NCBI RefSeq assembly: GCF_016744155.1
Contig: NZ_JADGEW010000001.1
Span: 363,714-427,713 of the forward strand
Length of the DNA: 64,000 nucleotides
Reading direction: 5' to 3'
Origin: Amphritea sp.
Lineage (GTDB): Bacteria; Pseudomonadota; Gammaproteobacteria; Pseudomonadales; Balneatricaceae
Within the stretch, counting starts at the first letter, position 1; every line of letters starts with the position of its first letter. Positions 43,368-56,897 of the stretch are shown here, in pieces. The notes under the pieces are model-generated. The model searched no databases and had not been told where the DNA came from. It was given only the letters and a program-made list of their open reading frames with translations. The position numbers and the translations under genes are program-made.

Positions 43368-45475
43368 TGACGATGATGGTGATTACTGTGAATAAAAATA
43401 TTCAGTCGGGTAAGCTGGGATGCTCCGCACTCGCTAAAATGGCGGGAATGGTCATCGGCTTTTGGATGTTAGCTTTCAGTGCGTTCGCTGCTGATGCGAA
43501 GCTAATGTCATCTTCTTTCGTTGCGCTTCCCGATAATAAACTTGAAGTGCGATTTGATTTTGATGTTCCGCCTTCTGTGCCAAAGTCATATATGACTAAC
43601 TCTCCTGCCCGACTAGTGTTGGATATGTGGGGTGTTGAGAATGCTCAGGATAACCGCTTACTGGATGTTGGTAGTGGTAATGTTGACAATGTTAATTTTG
43701 CTCAGGTGGCCGGCCGTCTTCGCGTCGTTGTTAATCTGTTCGAGGCCTCTGCATATGAGATCAGAGCCGATGGCAATAGCCTTTTTCTGGTCGTCGGTGA
43801 TCGTGGAGAAGTAAAACGGAATAGTACTGCTGTAGCTCCTGTTGCTGCTGAATCAAAAGCTAAGCCGGTGATGTCAGATAAAACCCGGGTGAGCGGTGTT
43901 GATTTTGAGCGTACTGCTGAAGGCGGTGGTCGTGTCGTTATCTCCTTGTCAGATGATCGTGCTGGTGTAGATGTGATAGAAGAAGGCAATAACGTTGTTG
44001 TCAATCTTCTGGGTGTGGACCTGTCAGCCAGTATGCAGAATCGTATTGATGTGAAAGATTTTGCTACACCGGTAATGTTTATCGATTCCATGGCTAGTGG
44101 TGAGAACGCATCAATCTTGATTAAGCCTTCTGCTGAACCTTATGACTATATGGTCTATCAGACCAATAATCAGTTGGTTGTTGATCTGAAACCAACTACT
44201 CAAGCCGAGCTGGATCGTATCGAAGAAGAACGTTTTCCTTATCAGGGAGAGCGGATCGATCTTGATTTTCAGAATATTGAAGTACGTGCAGTACTTCAAA
44301 TCCTTGCTGAAGTTGCTGAGATGAATCTGGTAGTAAGTGAGGCTGTAGGGGGGAATATAACCCTTAGATTAAAGAATGTTCCCTGGGATCAGGCACTTGA
44401 TCTGGTTATGGCGACCAATCAACTGGATAAGCGCGAGATGGGTAATGTTCTTCTCATCGGTACGGCAGCAGAGATCGCTGAGCGTGAGCGTGTGGAGCTG
44501 GAAAGTAGTAAGCAGGTAGAAGAGCTAGCTCCATTGAGAACTGAGTTTATCCAGGTCGATTTCAGAAAAGCCTCAGATATGCTCTCGCGCCTTAATGAGG
44601 CTAAGTTGATCTCAGAGCGTGGCTTTATACTGGCAGATGATGAAACCAATGTGTTGATGGTGCGTGAAACTGCTAAGCGGATGGGTGATATTCGCTCTAC
44701 ATTACGTCGCTTTGATACAGAAGTAGCCCAGGTTCTGATCGAAGCTCGTCTGGTTACTGCCAATACCGATGTGTCTAAAGACTTAGGTATTAAGTGGGGG
44801 TTGGGTTACGGAGATACTGACTCAGCTGGCAATGCTATTTCTATTGGGAGTTCAATAGGGGGCGTTTCGTCACCAGGTAGTGTGCCTAGTGGTTTGATGA
44901 TAGATTTGGGTGCTGCTGTTACTTCACCGGCTTCTATCGCTGTAGGATTAGCTTCAAGTAGCGCCTTATTGCAGCTTGAGCTGTCAGCGCTGGAAACAGA
45001 TGGTCGGGTTGAAGTAATATCGCAGCCTAAAATTGTAACAACTAATGGTAAATCTGCGCTGATTCAATCAGGACAGGAGATACCGTACCAAACTGTTGAG
45101 GATGGCGAAGTTAGTGTACAGTTTAAAGATGTTGTGCTTTCTCTTGAAGTTACACCACGGATAAACCCGGGTGATCGAATCGCTATGGATCTGGTTATTA
45201 AAAAGGACTCAGTGGGAGATCTACTTCCCAATGGAGAAATCAGTATCATCAACAACGAACTGGAAACTTCAGTGGTTGTGGCTGATGGGCAAACTATAGT
45301 TCTGGGTGGCGTGTTTGAGAATGAAACCCGAAATGTAGTGAATAAAACTCCATTGCTTGGCGATTTGCCGGTATTGGGTCATTTGTTCCGCAATTCGTCA
45401 GAAAAAAATAGTAAGTCTGAGCTACTGATTTTTATTACACCTAAGTTGATCAGAGAGTCTCTGTCATCTCAGTAA
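43367..45475 (+). CDS. pilQ: Type IV pilus secretin PilQ
   Basis: The 702-residue protein has a signal sequence (about 28-42, ending SAFAADA), two AMIN domains that bind peptidoglycan (about 45-280), an STN/N0 domain ([20 protein letters not shown]), an N1 domain and the secretin barrel domain ([20 protein letters not shown], then [12 protein letters not shown]). It forms the outer-membrane gate for the pilus. It overlaps pilP by one base and is followed 10 bases later by aroK. Confidence 0.96.
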   Translation: MTMMVITVNKNIQSGKLGCSALAKMAGMVIGFWMLAFSAFAADAKLMSSSFVALPDNKLEVRFDFDVPPSVPKSYMTNSPARLVLDMWGVENAQDNRLLDVGSGNVDNVNFAQVAGRLRVVVNLFEASAYEIRADGNSLFLVVGDRGEVKRNSTAVAPVAAESKAKPVMSDKTRVSGVDFERTAEGGGRVVISLSDDRAGVDVIEEGNNVVVNLLGVDLSASMQNRIDVKDFATPVMFIDSMASGENASILIKPSAEPYDYMVYQTNNQLVVDLKPTTQAELDRIEEERFPYQGERIDLDFQNIEVRAVLQILAEVAEMNLVVSEAVGGNITLRLKNVPWDQALDLVMATNQLDKREMGNVLLIGTAAEIAERERVELESSKQVEELAPLRTEFIQVDFRKASDMLSRLNEAKLISERGFILADDETNVLMVRETAKRMGDIRSTLRRFDTEVAQVLIEARLVTANTDVSKDLGIKWGLGYGDTDSAGNAISIGSSIGGVSSPGSVPSGLMIDLGAAVTSPASIAVGLASSSALLQLELSALETDGRVEVISQPKIVTTNGKSALIQSGQEIPYQTVEDGEVSVQFKDVVLSLEVTPRINPGDRIAMDLVIKKDSVGDLLPNGEISIINNELETSVVVADGQTIVLGGVFENETRNVVNKTPLLGDLPVLGHLFRNSSEKNSKSELLIFITPKLIRESLSSQ

Positions 45476-45485
45476 GGTTGTTGTA

Positions 45486-46004
45486 TTGAATATATTTCTT
45501 ATTGGCCCTATGGGAGCTGGCAAAAGCACCATAGGGCGTCTTCTTTCCCAAGAGCTGAAACTCGATTTTGTTGATTCAGATAAAGTAATTGAAGAGCGGG
45601 CAGGGGCCGATATTCCCTGGATCTTTGATGTTGAAGGTGAAGAGGGTTTTCGTAACAGAGAGGCTAACATTATCGATATTCTCAGTGCTGAGGATAATCA
45701 GGTGTTAGCCACCGGCGGAGGCGCTGTTCTTCGGAGTGATAATCGCTCTAATCTTCAGGGACGGGGTACGGTTGTTTATTTGCAAGCGTCTGTGGCCCAG
45801 CAGCTTGAACGAACCTCTCGTGATAAGAATAGACCTTTATTGCAAACACCTGATCCAAGTGTTGTTTTACATGCGCTTATGGAGCAGCGACACCCTCTTT
45901 ATATTCAGGTTGCTGATGTTGTTGTAGATACTGAGCGTCGCAACCCTAAAGCAGTGGTCAATGATATAATTGCCGAGCTTCGCGCGCAGCAGATTGTTAA
46001 ATAG
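45486..46004 (+). CDS. aroK: Shikimate kinase I (TTG start)
   Basis: The 172-residue protein phosphorylates shikimate in aromatic amino acid synthesis. The P-loop [15 protein letters not shown] begins at residue 6. [20 protein letters not shown] binds shikimate and [11 protein letters not shown] follows. No ATG fits: the frame starts with TTG at 45486, with TAAGG at 45473-45477 overlapping the pilQ stop, so translation may be coupled to pilQ. It is followed by aroB. Confidence 0.95.
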   Translation: MNIFLIGPMGAGKSTIGRLLSQELKLDFVDSDKVIEERAGADIPWIFDVEGEEGFRNREANIIDILSAEDNQVLATGGGAVLRSDNRSNLQGRGTVVYLQASVAQQLERTSRDKNRPLLQTPDPSVVLHALMEQRHPLYIQVADVVVDTERRNPKAVVNDIIAELRAQQIVK

Positions 46005-46018
46005 AGATAAGCCCCACC

Positions 46019-47095
46019 ATGCAAACACTGAATGTTGAACTCGGTGATCGTTCATACCCTATTTTTGTCGGAGCAGACCTGTTCCGAACTGAGCACTTAA
46101 AGCCCTATATCAAAGGTAACCAGATTCTGGTCGTGAGTAATGAAACTGTTGCTCCGCTTTATCTGGATCAGTTGAAAGCGGTCTTGCCAGCGGTTCAGAT
46201 CGATGAGGTTATTCTTCCCGACGGTGAACAGTTCAAAACCCTTGAGCAGCTTAATTCAGTATATGATCACCTGCTAAAAAAGCGTCATAACCGGACAACC
46301 ACGCTCATTGCATTGGGTGGCGGTGTTGTCGGTGATATGACGGGTTTTGCTGCTGCTTGCTATCAGCGTGGTGTTAACTTTATTCAGATTCCCACGACAT
46401 TGCTTTCACAGGTTGATTCTTCTGTTGGAGGAAAGACCGGTGTGAATCATCCGCTAGGAAAGAATATGATCGGTGCTTTCCATCAGCCCCAGGTTGTACT
46501 TGCCAGTGTTGATGTATTGCGTACGCTCCCTGATCGTGAGCTTTCGGCGGGTTTAGCGGAAGTGATTAAGTATGGCTTGGTCTATGATTCAGTCTTCCTT
46601 GATTGGCTTGAAGACAACATGTCAGGGTTAGTGGGGCGTGACTCAGTTTTGCTTAGTCGGGCTATCTATCGCTCCTGTGAGCTTAAAGCTGAAGTGGTTG
46701 CGCAGGATGAGAAAGAATCAGGTGTTCGGGCGCTGTTGAATTTAGGGCATACTTTTGGTCATGCCATAGAGTCCTGTCAGGGATACGGAAATTGGTTGCA
46801 TGGCGAGGCGGTAGCCGTAGGCACTGTGATGGCTGCAGACCTTTCTCAGCGTCTTGGTTGGATAAGCAGTGAGGACTACGCGAGAGTAGTGCGTATATTT
46901 AAATTGGCGAACTTGCCGGTTGCTGCGCCTGAGGGAATGACTGCTGACGAATTTATGGGTCTAATGGCTGTAGATAAAAAAGTTATTGATGGGCAGCTTC
47001 GTCTGATTTTATTGCGCTCTCTGGGAAATGCGGTGGTTACTGACCAGTTTGATCCAAAGGCGTTGCAGCAAACCTTAAACCATTTTACATCTTAA
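46019..47095 (+). CDS. aroB: 3-dehydroquinate synthase
   Basis: The 358-residue enzyme converts DAHP to 3-dehydroquinate with NAD and zinc. It has [59 protein letters not shown] and the zinc ligands in [11 protein letters not shown] and LHGEAVAVG. It starts 14 bases after aroK and ends 12 bases before the damX-like gene, the usual aroKB order. Confidence 0.97.
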   Translation: MQTLNVELGDRSYPIFVGADLFRTEHLKPYIKGNQILVVSNETVAPLYLDQLKAVLPAVQIDEVILPDGEQFKTLEQLNSVYDHLLKKRHNRTTTLIALGGGVVGDMTGFAAACYQRGVNFIQIPTTLLSQVDSSVGGKTGVNHPLGKNMIGAFHQPQVVLASVDVLRTLPDRELSAGLAEVIKYGLVYDSVFLDWLEDNMSGLVGRDSVLLSRAIYRSCELKAEVVAQDEKESGVRALLNLGHTFGHAIESCQGYGNWLHGEAVAVGTVMAADLSQRLGWISSEDYARVVRIFKLANLPVAAPEGMTADEFMGLMAVDKKVIDGQLRLILLRSLGNAVVTDQFDPKALQQTLNHFTS

Positions 47096-47107
47096 GGGCG
47101 TGATCAG

Positions 47108-48706
47108 ATGGCTGAGATGAAAGGAAAAGATGCGCTAGCGGATGCGTTTGCGAGTGCAGAACAGCGTAAGAACTTCTTTTTTGAGCCTGCATCACGTCTA
47201 CAATTACTCGAAAAACTCGAGCATCTGAGTCGTTTCAGTGATTTTTTATTATTAGTCTCCGGTCCTTCTGGGTCAGGTAAAACTGTTTTGTTACAACAGC
47301 TTAAAGCTGTTGAGTCTGATCGTACCTTAAGGCTTTGTACTATAGATGCTGCAGAGAACAGTGGTTTAAATGCTTTGCTGGTCTCATTAAGTCAACAGCT
47401 TAGCCCTGAGATCGATACCGATGCTGATAATCAGCAGATGCTCAATGCGATCTATGAGTTTTCTCAGGTTATGGCGGTTGAACATATTCAGTGGTCAATT
47501 ATCGTCGACAATGCTGATCAGTTTGAAAAGCCAGCGCTCCAATTGTTATTGCAGATGCTCAGCGATGCTCAGGGGTTACCGCTGAAACCTCATTTACTGA
47601 TGGCTGCTGGTGAGGGTTTTGAGGCTAAGCTACAAGTCTTTGATGAGTACTCGGTTCTTGAGGCTCAGGTACATAATCATGAATTAGAAGCTTTTACGTT
47701 ACCTGAAGCAAAAAAATACTTATTACAGCGTTATAGCGCCTCGGCATCACTGTCCGATAAACAGTTACAGGCAGTATATGATGCATCGAAAGGCTATCCA
47801 GGTGGTTTGAATCAACAGGCTGAGCTGTTATTTCGCTCTGGCTCTGTCAGTAAGGTTCGTCAACCTGCAGCGATGACGAGAACATACTTTGTAAGTATTG
47901 CAGCGGTTTTGCTGCTGGTTCTATTTGGATCCCTATGGCAGTACTGGCCTGAAAATGAAAGCGAGAGTAATCGAACTCAGGTAGCGATTGAGTTACCTGT
48001 TGAAAAAGAAGCTGTTGCTGCTGAAGTATCTGAGCCAGTTAAGGACGTTAAGTTAAATCAGCCAGCCGCTTATACTCCGACTATAATCGTTGAAAAAGAA
48101 AACTCTTCTGTACCGGTCGTTAGCGAACCTGAACCTGTTAAAGAAACTCAGATTCGTTCTGAAATAGCAGTGCTAGAGACGGTTAAGCCTGAAGTTGAGC
48201 GACAGGAAGTAGCTGTTGTTCAGCCGGTAGCGCAGGCATCTGTATTGCCTAAACAAGTGCCAAAGCAATTGCCCGAGACAGTTATCCAGTTAGCTCAGGA
48301 TCCGGTTGTTAGCAAACCTGTTATAGCTGTTAAGCCTATCGAGTTGCCAAAACCTGCTCCGAAGAGAGAGGTTAAAGAAGTCGTAGTTACAGCAGATGTC
48401 TCTTTGACTGACTCAGAAGAGATGTTATTGAGTTGGCCTGCAACCGGTTATACTCTGCAGATGTTGGGCGCCGGTGTGAAAAGTAGCGCGGAGAAGTTTG
48501 TTCGTGCTCAGGCAGAGCCGCAGAAGTTTTACCTGTTTCAGACCCGTTATAAAAATAAACCCTGGTTTGTGGTAGTCTATGGTCAGTATAAGGATCGTGC
48601 TATGGCGCAGGCTGCTAGTAAATCTTTACCCGTTGCTTTGGCTAAACTAAAGCCTTGGGCAAGGACGATTCAGGGGATTCAAACGGATTTATCGACTAGA
48701 AAATAG
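47108..48706 (+). CDS. damX: DamX-like division protein (AAA ATPase, membrane helix, SPOR domain)
   Basis: The 532-residue protein has a cytoplasmic AAA ATPase domain (LLVSGPSGSGKTVLLQQLK, about 46-64), one membrane helix (about 258-278), a long low-complexity periplasmic linker rich in Val, Pro and Glu (about 290-430) and a C-terminal SPOR domain (YTLQMLGAGVKSSAEKFVRA to QGIQTD). DamX localises to the septum through SPOR binding of denuded glycan. No dam gene follows here; gltB comes next, as in Pseudomonas. Confidence 0.9.
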   Translation: MAEMKGKDALADAFASAEQRKNFFFEPASRLQLLEKLEHLSRFSDFLLLVSGPSGSGKTVLLQQLKAVESDRTLRLCTIDAAENSGLNALLVSLSQQLSPEIDTDADNQQMLNAIYEFSQVMAVEHIQWSIIVDNADQFEKPALQLLLQMLSDAQGLPLKPHLLMAAGEGFEAKLQVFDEYSVLEAQVHNHELEAFTLPEAKKYLLQRYSASASLSDKQLQAVYDASKGYPGGLNQQAELLFRSGSVSKVRQPAAMTRTYFVSIAAVLLLVLFGSLWQYWPENESESNRTQVAIELPVEKEAVAAEVSEPVKDVKLNQPAAYTPTIIVEKENSSVPVVSEPEPVKETQIRSEIAVLETVKPEVERQEVAVVQPVAQASVLPKQVPKQLPETVIQLAQDPVVSKPVIAVKPIELPKPAPKREVKEVVVTADVSLTDSEEMLLSWPATGYTLQMLGAGVKSSAEKFVRAQAEPQKFYLFQTRYKNKPWFVVVYGQYKDRAMAQAASKSLPVALAKLKPWARTIQGIQTDLSTRK

Positions 48707-48879
48707 TTTTTTTCGGTATTGTTTTTGCTAACAAAATTTTCCTCTGTTCGCTTATAATTTGTCCTTCCTGGCCTCGCTGTGTAAAATACCTGTCCCTTTT
48801 TCCCTATAAACACAACTGTGTCTGGAAAATGACGGCTTTAATATATTGATAATTAAGAACTTTTTGGTGGGATTCGTTT

Positions 48880-51800
48880 ATGAGCAAAGGTCTGTATCGC
48901 CCTGGTGAGTTCAAAGATAACTGTGGTTTTGGTTTGATGGCCCATATGCAAGGGGAGCCAAGTCACGATTTGCTGTTGAAGGCGATTGAAGCACTTGCAT
49001 GTATGACTCACCGTGGTGGAATCGCGGCAGATGGTAAGACCGGAGATGGCTGCGGATTGTTGATGCAGATGCCGGATACCTTTCTGCGCGCGGCCGCGAA
49101 GAGCGAACTGGGTGTTGAATTGGGAGAGAACTATGCCGTAGGTATGGTCTTCCTGTCTAAAGAACCTGCGCAGGCTGATGCGGCGCGTGAAACTTTAAAT
49201 AAAGAGCTGGCTGCTCAGGGATTGACGGTAGCTGGTTGGCGTATTGTGCCGACAGATGAAAGCTGTCTCGGCCCGATCGCTAAGGATACTCTGCCAAAGA
49301 TTGAGCAGGTATTTGTTACAACAGATAAAACTGATCGTGAACTGGCTATCAGTGTCTATACCGCTCGTCGTAAGACTGAAATCGCCCTGGCTGCGGATGA
49401 AGATTTCTATATCTGTAGTCTGTCAGACAAGGTTATCTCCTATAAAGGCCTGACGATGCCGGTCGATCTACCGGTATTTTATAAAGATCTGAGTGATGAA
49501 CGTCTGGAAACAGCGATCTGTACTTATCACCAGCGTTTCTCAACTAACACTGCGCCGCGCTGGCCTTTGGCTCAGCCTTTCCGTCTGCTGGCACACAATG
49601 GTGAGATAAATACCATCGACGGTAACCGTAACTGGTCCCGTGCCCGCTCCAGCAAGTTTGCAACTGAACTGCTACCGAACGTTGATGAGCTTCAGCCTAT
49701 CGTTAACACTACCGGTTCAGACTCATCCAGTATGGATAATATGCTGGAGTTTTTGCTCACCGGCGGCATGAACCTCTATCGTGCAGCGCGTATGATCGTA
49801 CCGCCTGCATGGCAGAATGTTGACACCATGGACGCTGAACTGCGTGCCTTCTATGACTATAACTCCATGCATATGGAGCCATGGGACGGCCCGGCTGGAA
49901 TGGTAATGACGGATGGTCGTTATGCTGTTTGTATGCTGGACCGTAACGGTCTGCGTCCGTCCCGTTGGGTGATGACCAAAGATGGCTTCATCTGTACGGC
50001 GTCAGAAATCGGTGTATTTGCCTACAAGCCAGAAGATATTGTTTCTCAGGGTCGTGTTGGTCCGGGTCAGATCCTCTCTATTGATACTCAGACCGGTGAA
50101 GTATTACATACCGCTGATGTCGATGATCGGTTGAAGAAAGCGCAGCCATATAAAAAATGGATGCGTGAGAATGCGCTGCCGCTTGAGCAGACCATGAATC
50201 TGACTGAAGAGTCTCAGTCTTTCTGTGAGATGACCCCGGAAGCGGTTAAAACTCACATGAAGATGTTCCAGGTCACCTTCGAAGAACGTGATCAGGTGCT
50301 CCGCCCACTGGGCGAGACGGCGATGGAAGCTGTTGGTTCTATGGGTGACGACAAGCCGATGGCGGTATTGTCTTCAAAAGAGCGTTCTGTCTATGATTAC
50401 TTCCGTCAGCAATTTGCTCAGGTAACCAATCCACCGATCGATCCGCTACGTGAAGCGATCGTTATGTCGCTGGAAACTTGTATTGGCGCTGAACGTAACG
50501 TTTTTGAAGAGTCTCCAGAGCATGCGCGCCGCGTAATTCTGACGACTCCGGTATTGTCTGCCAGTAAATTCCTGCGCTTAAAGAATAATACGGTAGACGG
50601 CTTTGGTGTCGCTCAGATAGAGCTGAACTATGATCCTGCCGTGATGGATCTGAAGGCTGCTATCGAGTCAGTTACCGATCAGGCAGTACAGCTGGTACGC
50701 GATGGTAAGGTTATCCTTATCTTGTCTGACTTTGCGATTGAAAAGGGTAAGTTGCCGATCCATGCCTCGATGGCAACGGGTGCCGTGCATCACCGTTTGA
50801 TTAATGAAGGCCTACGTGCTGATGCGAATATTGTGGTTGAGTCTGGCACCGTCCGTGACCCACATCATTTCGCTGTGTTGTTTGGTTTTGGTGCGACGGC
50901 TGTCTATCCATATCTGGCCTACAGGGTTCTAACAGATCTCTGCGCTACTAATGAACTGCAAATGAACTGGCTTGATAGCCATGAGAACTATCGTAAAGGT
51001 ATTAACAAAGGACTGATGAAAATCCTGTCTAAGATGGGTATCTCTACCGTTGCTTCATATCGGGGCGCGCAGTTGTTTGAAGCGGTAGGTATTAGTTCTG
51101 AAGTTGTTGATCTTTGTTATACCGGTGTAGCCAGTCGAATCGAGGGCGCTGATTTCAGCGACTTCCAGATAGATCAACAGGCGCTGTCTGAAGAAGCCTG
51201 GGTTGCCCGTAAGAAGATTAAACAAGGTGGTCTGCTGAAGTATGTACATGGTGGTGAATACCACGCTTACAACCCAGATGTGATCCGTACTATTCACTCT
51301 GCTGTTCGCAGTGGTGATTCTGCTGACTATCAAGAATATGCCGATCTAGTGAACAAGCGCGGTGTCGCTACTATCCGTGATTTGCTGGGGCTGAAAAAAG
51401 ACGCTAAGTCGATTCTGCTAAGTGACGTTGAGCCGGTTGAAAATATATTCAAACGCTTTGACTCTGCTGCGATGTCACTGGGTGCTCTATCTCCGGAAGC
51501 CCATGAGTGTCTGGCGATGGCGATGAACGAGCTGGGTGGCCGTTCTAACTCCGGTGAAGGCGGCGAAGATCCTGCTCGTCATGGCACGAACAAGCGTTCC
51601 AAGATTAAGCAGGTTGCGTCGGGTCGTTTTGGTGTGACGCCTGAATATCTGATCAATGCAGATGTTATGCAGATCAAGGTAGCTCAGGGTGCTAAGCCGG
51701 GCGAGGGTGGTCAGTTACCGGGCGGTAAGGTTAATAGCCTGATCGCACGTCTGCGTTACTCAGTACCGGGTGTGACACTGATTTCACCTCCACCGCACCA

Positions 51801-53334
51801 CGATATTTATTCAATTGAAGATCTGGCTCAGCTGATCTTTGATCTGAAGCAAGTAAACCCTGAAGGGCTGGTTTCGGTGAAACTGGTTTCCCGTCCGGGC
51901 GTTGGTACTATCGCCTGTGGTGTTGCTAAAGCCTATGCGGATCTGATTACGATCTCAGGCTATGACGGCGGTACCGCAGCGAGTCCGTTGACCTCGGTAC
52001 ATTATGCCGGCTCTCCATGGGAGCTTGGTCTTGCGGATGCACACCAGTCCTTGCGGGGTAATCATCTGCGCGGGAAGATACGTTTGCAGACGGATGGTGG
52101 CCTTAAAACAGGTCTGGATGTTGTGAAAGCGGCGATCCTGGGTGCTGAAAGCTTTGGTTTCGGAACTATGCCGATGGTTGCCGTAGGTTGTAAGTACCTG
52201 CGTATCTGTCACCTGAATAACTGTGCTACGGGTGTGGCAACTCAGAACGATGAGCTGCGGGATAAGCATTACCGCGGTACCGTTGAAATGGTTAAGAACT
52301 ACTTCCGCTTTGTCGCAGAGGAGACTCGTCAGTGGATGGCGACTGTGGGTGTTCGTACTCTGGAAGAGTTAGTAGGTCGTGTTGATCTGCTGGAACTGCT
52401 GGATGGCACCACGGCTAAGCATGCCAAGATTGATCTGTCTCCGCTTATCTCTGATGCAGATATCCCTGCGGAATATCCTCAGACCTGTCAGGTAGAGCAG
52501 AATGACCCTTACGACCTGGCGCAGCTGAATAGCAAGATGCTGGAGCTCGCGCAGCAGGCGATTAACGATAAATCTGGCGCTGAATTTGAGTTGGCTATTA
52601 CTAACTGTGATCGTTCAGTTGGTGCCCGGACATCGGGTGCTATTGCGAAAGTTCATGGCAATTTAGGCATGAGCGATAAGCCTATTCGCTTTAACTTTAC
52701 CGGACATGCCGGTCAGAGTTTTGGTGTATGGAATGCCGGTGGTCAGGAGCTGTACCTGGAAGGTGACGCGAATGATTACGTTGGTAAAGGCATGACCGGC
52801 GGTAAGATCGTTATCAATCAGCCGGATACGGTGACTTTTGCCAGTAATGAAACTGCGATTATTGGTAACACCTGCCTTTACGGTGCGACCGGTGGCAAAC
52901 TCTTTGCTGCAGGATCTGCAGGCGAACGTTTCGGTGTACGTAACTCCGGTTGCTATGCCGTAATCGAAGGTGCGGGTGACCACTGCTGTGAGTATATGAC
53001 AGGGGGTATGGTTACTGTACTGGGCGAAACAGGACATAACTTCGGTGCAGGTATGACCGGTGGTTTTGCCTATGTTCTGGATATGGATAACACCTTTGTT
53101 GATAAGTACAACCATGAGCTGGTGGATATCCACCGTGTGGCGCCCCAGCATATGGAAGAGTACAAGAACCACCTGCGTACCGTGATTATCGGCTTTGTTA
53201 CAGAGACCGGTAGTGCATGGGGCCAGCAGATGGTTGATAACTTCGATGATTATATTGGTCGTTTCTGGCTTGTTAAGCCTAAGGCGGCTAGTTTGGGGGC
53301 GCTGCTGGCTGATATGCGCTCGCGTCCAGAATAA
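48880..53334 (+). CDS. gltB: Glutamate synthase large subunit
   Basis: The 1484-residue protein is full length. A short propeptide precedes the class II amidotransferase nucleophile Cys15 ([15 protein letters not shown]). The central and FMN domains follow ([53 protein letters not shown]). The 3Fe-4S cluster site [19 protein letters not shown] and the C-terminal beta-helix ([19 protein letters not shown]) complete it. It moves the glutamine amide to 2-oxoglutarate. TATAAT at 48753 may be its -10 box. gltD follows after 72 bases. Confidence 0.98.
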   Translation: MSKGLYRPGEFKDNCGFGLMAHMQGEPSHDLLLKAIEALACMTHRGGIAADGKTGDGCGLLMQMPDTFLRAAAKSELGVELGENYAVGMVFLSKEPAQADAARETLNKELAAQGLTVAGWRIVPTDESCLGPIAKDTLPKIEQVFVTTDKTDRELAISVYTARRKTEIALAADEDFYICSLSDKVISYKGLTMPVDLPVFYKDLSDERLETAICTYHQRFSTNTAPRWPLAQPFRLLAHNGEINTIDGNRNWSRARSSKFATELLPNVDELQPIVNTTGSDSSSMDNMLEFLLTGGMNLYRAARMIVPPAWQNVDTMDAELRAFYDYNSMHMEPWDGPAGMVMTDGRYAVCMLDRNGLRPSRWVMTKDGFICTASEIGVFAYKPEDIVSQGRVGPGQILSIDTQTGEVLHTADVDDRLKKAQPYKKWMRENALPLEQTMNLTEESQSFCEMTPEAVKTHMKMFQVTFEERDQVLRPLGETAMEAVGSMGDDKPMAVLSSKERSVYDYFRQQFAQVTNPPIDPLREAIVMSLETCIGAERNVFEESPEHARRVILTTPVLSASKFLRLKNNTVDGFGVAQIELNYDPAVMDLKAAIESVTDQAVQLVRDGKVILILSDFAIEKGKLPIHASMATGAVHHRLINEGLRADANIVVESGTVRDPHHFAVLFGFGATAVYPYLAYRVLTDLCATNELQMNWLDSHENYRKGINKGLMKILSKMGISTVASYRGAQLFEAVGISSEVVDLCYTGVASRIEGADFSDFQIDQQALSEEAWVARKKIKQGGLLKYVHGGEYHAYNPDVIRTIHSAVRSGDSADYQEYADLVNKRGVATIRDLLGLKKDAKSILLSDVEPVENIFKRFDSAAMSLGALSPEAHECLAMAMNELGGRSNSGEGGEDPARHGTNKRSKIKQVASGRFGVTPEYLINADVMQIKVAQGAKPGEGGQLPGGKVNSLIARLRYSVPGVTLISPPPHHDIYSIEDLAQLIFDLKQVNPEGLVSVKLVSRPGVGTIACGVAKAYADLITISGYDGGTAASPLTSVHYAGSPWELGLADAHQSLRGNHLRGKIRLQTDGGLKTGLDVVKAAILGAESFGFGTMPMVAVGCKYLRICHLNNCATGVATQNDELRDKHYRGTVEMVKNYFRFVAEETRQWMATVGVRTLEELVGRVDLLELLDGTTAKHAKIDLSPLISDADIPAEYPQTCQVEQNDPYDLAQLNSKMLELAQQAINDKSGAEFELAITNCDRSVGARTSGAIAKVHGNLGMSDKPIRFNFTGHAGQSFGVWNAGGQELYLEGDANDYVGKGMTGGKIVINQPDTVTFASNETAIIGNTCLYGATGGKLFAAGSAGERFGVRNSGCYAVIEGAGDHCCEYMTGGMVTVLGETGHNFGAGMTGGFAYVLDMDNTFVDKYNHELVDIHRVAPQHMEEYKNHLRTVIIGFVTETGSAWGQQMVDNFDDYIGRFWLVKPKAASLGALLADMRSRPE

Positions 53335-53394
53335 TGGGTTCATCGAACAGATGTAATGATTTAGCTGTGTCTGCCTGCGGGCAGGCACTATTAG

Positions 53395-54828
<1,434 letters not shown>

Positions 54829-54844
54829 AGCAGCAGATGTTACG

Positions 54845-54872
54845 AAAAGGTCGCTTTGTGCGGCCTTTTTTT
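54845..54872 (+). terminator. Intrinsic terminator of gltBD
   Basis: AAAAGGTCGC-TTTGT-GCGGCCTTTTTTT, with one G-T pair, lies 16 bases after the gltD stop. Confidence 0.88.
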
Positions 54873-54972
54873 GTGTTCGAAAGTCTGAGGTGAGTTCCTA
54901 CGTTAGTTGTTCGCCCCAGCCGTCAAAAACCTGTAAAATGCCAGCAGTTTTGAATCTGAGTTGAGAAAAGTA

Positions 54973-56037
54973 ATGGCTGAACTGAAGAATGATCGTTTCC
55001 TGCGTGCGCTGATGCGTGAGCCTGTTGATGTAACACCGGTATGGATGATGCGTCAGGCAGGCCGCTATCTGCCAGAGTATCGTGCTACCCGTGCTCAGGC
55101 CGGTGACTTCCTGAGCCTGTGTAAGAATAGGGATCTTGCTTGTGAAGTAACTATCCAGCCTTTAGAGCGTTACGATCTGGATGCGGCTATCCTTTTCTCA
55201 GATATCCTGACAATCCCTGATGCTATGGGACTTGGGCTGTATTTTGAAGTAGGTGAAGGCCCGAAGTTTAAGAAGGTTATCCGTACTGAAGCTGATGTGG
55301 ATGCTCTGCCGGTACCAAAATCTGCCAGTGACCTGGATTATGTGATGAACGCGGTGAAGACTATCCGCTCGGAACTGAATGGTCGGGTACCTTTGATTGG
55401 TTTCTCTGGTAGCCCATGGACTTTGGCTACCTATATGGTTGAGGGCGGTTCCAGTAAAGATTTTCGTCATATCAAAAAGATGATGTATGCGACTCCTGAA
55501 GTGCTGCATCAGCTCTTAGCAAAGCTGGCGGAATCGGTAACCGACTATCTGAACGAACAGATTCGCAGTGGTGCTCAGGCGGTTCAAATTTTTGATACTT
55601 GGGGCGGCGCATTGAGCGGTCCGATGTATCAGGAGTTTTCGCTGAAATATATGCAACAGATCGCCAATGGCCTGATTCGCGAGAACGAAGGCCGTAAAGT
55701 GCCGCTGATTATGTTCACCAAGAATGGTGGTCAGTGGCTGGAAGCGATGGCAGAGTCTGGCGCTGATGCGATAGGACTGGACTGGACGACTAATATTGAT
55801 GATGCCCGTGCCCGTATAGGTGATAAAGTTGCCTTGCAGGGGAATATGGATCCGTCAGTATTGTACGGCACGCCTGAGCGTATCCGTGCTGAAGTTGCGG
55901 ATATTCTTGCACGTTATGGTAGTGGTCCTGGGCATGTGTTTAATCTGGGTCACGGTATACACCAGTTTGTTGATCCGGCTCAACCGAAAATTTTTGTTGA
56001 TGCGGTGCATGAACTAAGTGCTCAGTACCACGTCTAA
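54973..56037 (+). CDS. hemE: Uroporphyrinogen decarboxylase
   Basis: The protein has 354 residues from ATG 54973, the E. coli length. It has the substrate-binding [37 protein letters not shown] with the catalytic aspartate, [17 protein letters not shown] and [13 protein letters not shown]. It removes four carboxyls from uroporphyrinogen III in heme synthesis. A TTG four codons upstream opens the frame but is not needed. It follows gltBD as a separate unit. Confidence 0.97.
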   Translation: MAELKNDRFLRALMREPVDVTPVWMMRQAGRYLPEYRATRAQAGDFLSLCKNRDLACEVTIQPLERYDLDAAILFSDILTIPDAMGLGLYFEVGEGPKFKKVIRTEADVDALPVPKSASDLDYVMNAVKTIRSELNGRVPLIGFSGSPWTLATYMVEGGSSKDFRHIKKMMYATPEVLHQLLAKLAESVTDYLNEQIRSGAQAVQIFDTWGGALSGPMYQEFSLKYMQQIANGLIRENEGRKVPLIMFTKNGGQWLEAMAESGADAIGLDWTTNIDDARARIGDKVALQGNMDPSVLYGTPERIRAEVADILARYGSGPGHVFNLGHGIHQFVDPAQPKIFVDAVHELSAQYHV

Positions 56038-56055
56038 CGTATTGAATTTTAATGG

Positions 56056-56076
56056 GAGGGCTTATGGCCCTCTTTT
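56056..56076 (+). terminator. Intrinsic terminator of hemE
   Basis: GAGGGC-TTATG-GCCCTC-TTTT begins 18 bases after the hemE stop. An ATG at 56052 opens a frame through this hairpin into the carbonic anhydrase gene, but the hairpin shows that this segment is not coding. Confidence 0.75.
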
Positions 56077-56093
56077 GTTATCTAACGGAATTG

Positions 56094-56831
56094 ATGGCTC
56101 CTGAGATGAAGCGACTGACAGAACTATTGGAAAGTAACCGTCAATGGGCGGCAAAAATCAATCAGGAAGATCCGGAATTTTTTGAAACCCTGGCGCAGCA
56201 GCAGGCACCTGAATATCTCTGGATCGGTTGTTCTGATAGCCGGGTTCCGGCTAATGAGATTGTAAATATGATGCCCGGTGAGCTGTTCGTGCATCGTAAT
56301 GTATCTAATCTGGTTGTGCATACTGATATGAACTGTTTATCGGTTATTCAGTACGCAGTTGAGGTGCTTAAAGTTAAGCACATCATGGTTGTTGGGCATT
56401 ACGGTTGCGGCGGTGTTAAAGCTGCGATTGAGACTACCCCGCATGGATTGATCGATAACTGGCTAAGGCACATTCGTAATGTCTATAACAAGCACCGAGT
56501 ATTATTGTCGGCTTGGGATAACTCCCATCAGCAACTGGATCGTTTGTGTGAATTGAATGTCATTGAGCAGGCTTACAATGTCTGTGAAACCACGGTGGTA
56601 CAGGAGGCTTGGTCGAGAGGACAAGAGGTAGCTGTGCACGGATGGGTTTATGGACTCAATGATGGTCTGGTCAATGATCTGGAATTCGACGCCTGTAGTC
56701 AGGATGATGTAGAAGAAGAATATCGGCTTGCGATTAAAAAAATCGAGAAGTTGCGTGAGTTGGCTTTTGTGTCTGAAAAGGGGCAAAACGCCCGCGGTTT
56801 GTGGGATAAACTACGTAAATTGTTTAACTAA
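56094..56831 (+). CDS. can: Beta-class carbonic anhydrase
   Basis: The 245-residue protein is similar to E. coli Can. Zinc and catalytic residues are visible: Cys46, Asp48 and Arg50 in IGCSDSRVPANEI, and His102 and Cys105 in VVGHYGCGGVKA. It hydrates CO2 to bicarbonate in the cytoplasm. The start is either ATG 56094 (with CGGAA six bases before) or ATG 56106, which matches the E. coli terminus. The earlier ATG at 56052 lies in the hemE terminator. Confidence 0.94.
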   Translation: MAPEMKRLTELLESNRQWAAKINQEDPEFFETLAQQQAPEYLWIGCSDSRVPANEIVNMMPGELFVHRNVSNLVVHTDMNCLSVIQYAVEVLKVKHIMVVGHYGCGGVKAAIETTPHGLIDNWLRHIRNVYNKHRVLLSAWDNSHQQLDRLCELNVIEQAYNVCETTVVQEAWSRGQEVAVHGWVYGLNDGLVNDLEFDACSQDDVEEEYRLAIKKIEKLRELAFVSEKGQNARGLWDKLRKLFN

Positions 56832-56853
56832 TCGGTTCTTGATTAGGTGACAT

Positions 56854-56883
56854 AAAAAAGCCTCGCAATAGCGAGGCTTTTTT
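56854..56883. terminator. Bidirectional intrinsic terminator
   Basis: AAAAAAGCCTCGC-AATA-GCGAGGCTTTTTT lies between the convergent carbonic anhydrase and metY genes. Confidence 0.94.
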
Positions 56884-56897
56884 GTGTGCTTTGAATA

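Noticed and set aside
56052-56093. Upstream ATG for carbonic anhydrase
   Set aside because: It would translate through the hemE terminator hairpin, and the extra residues are not family-like.
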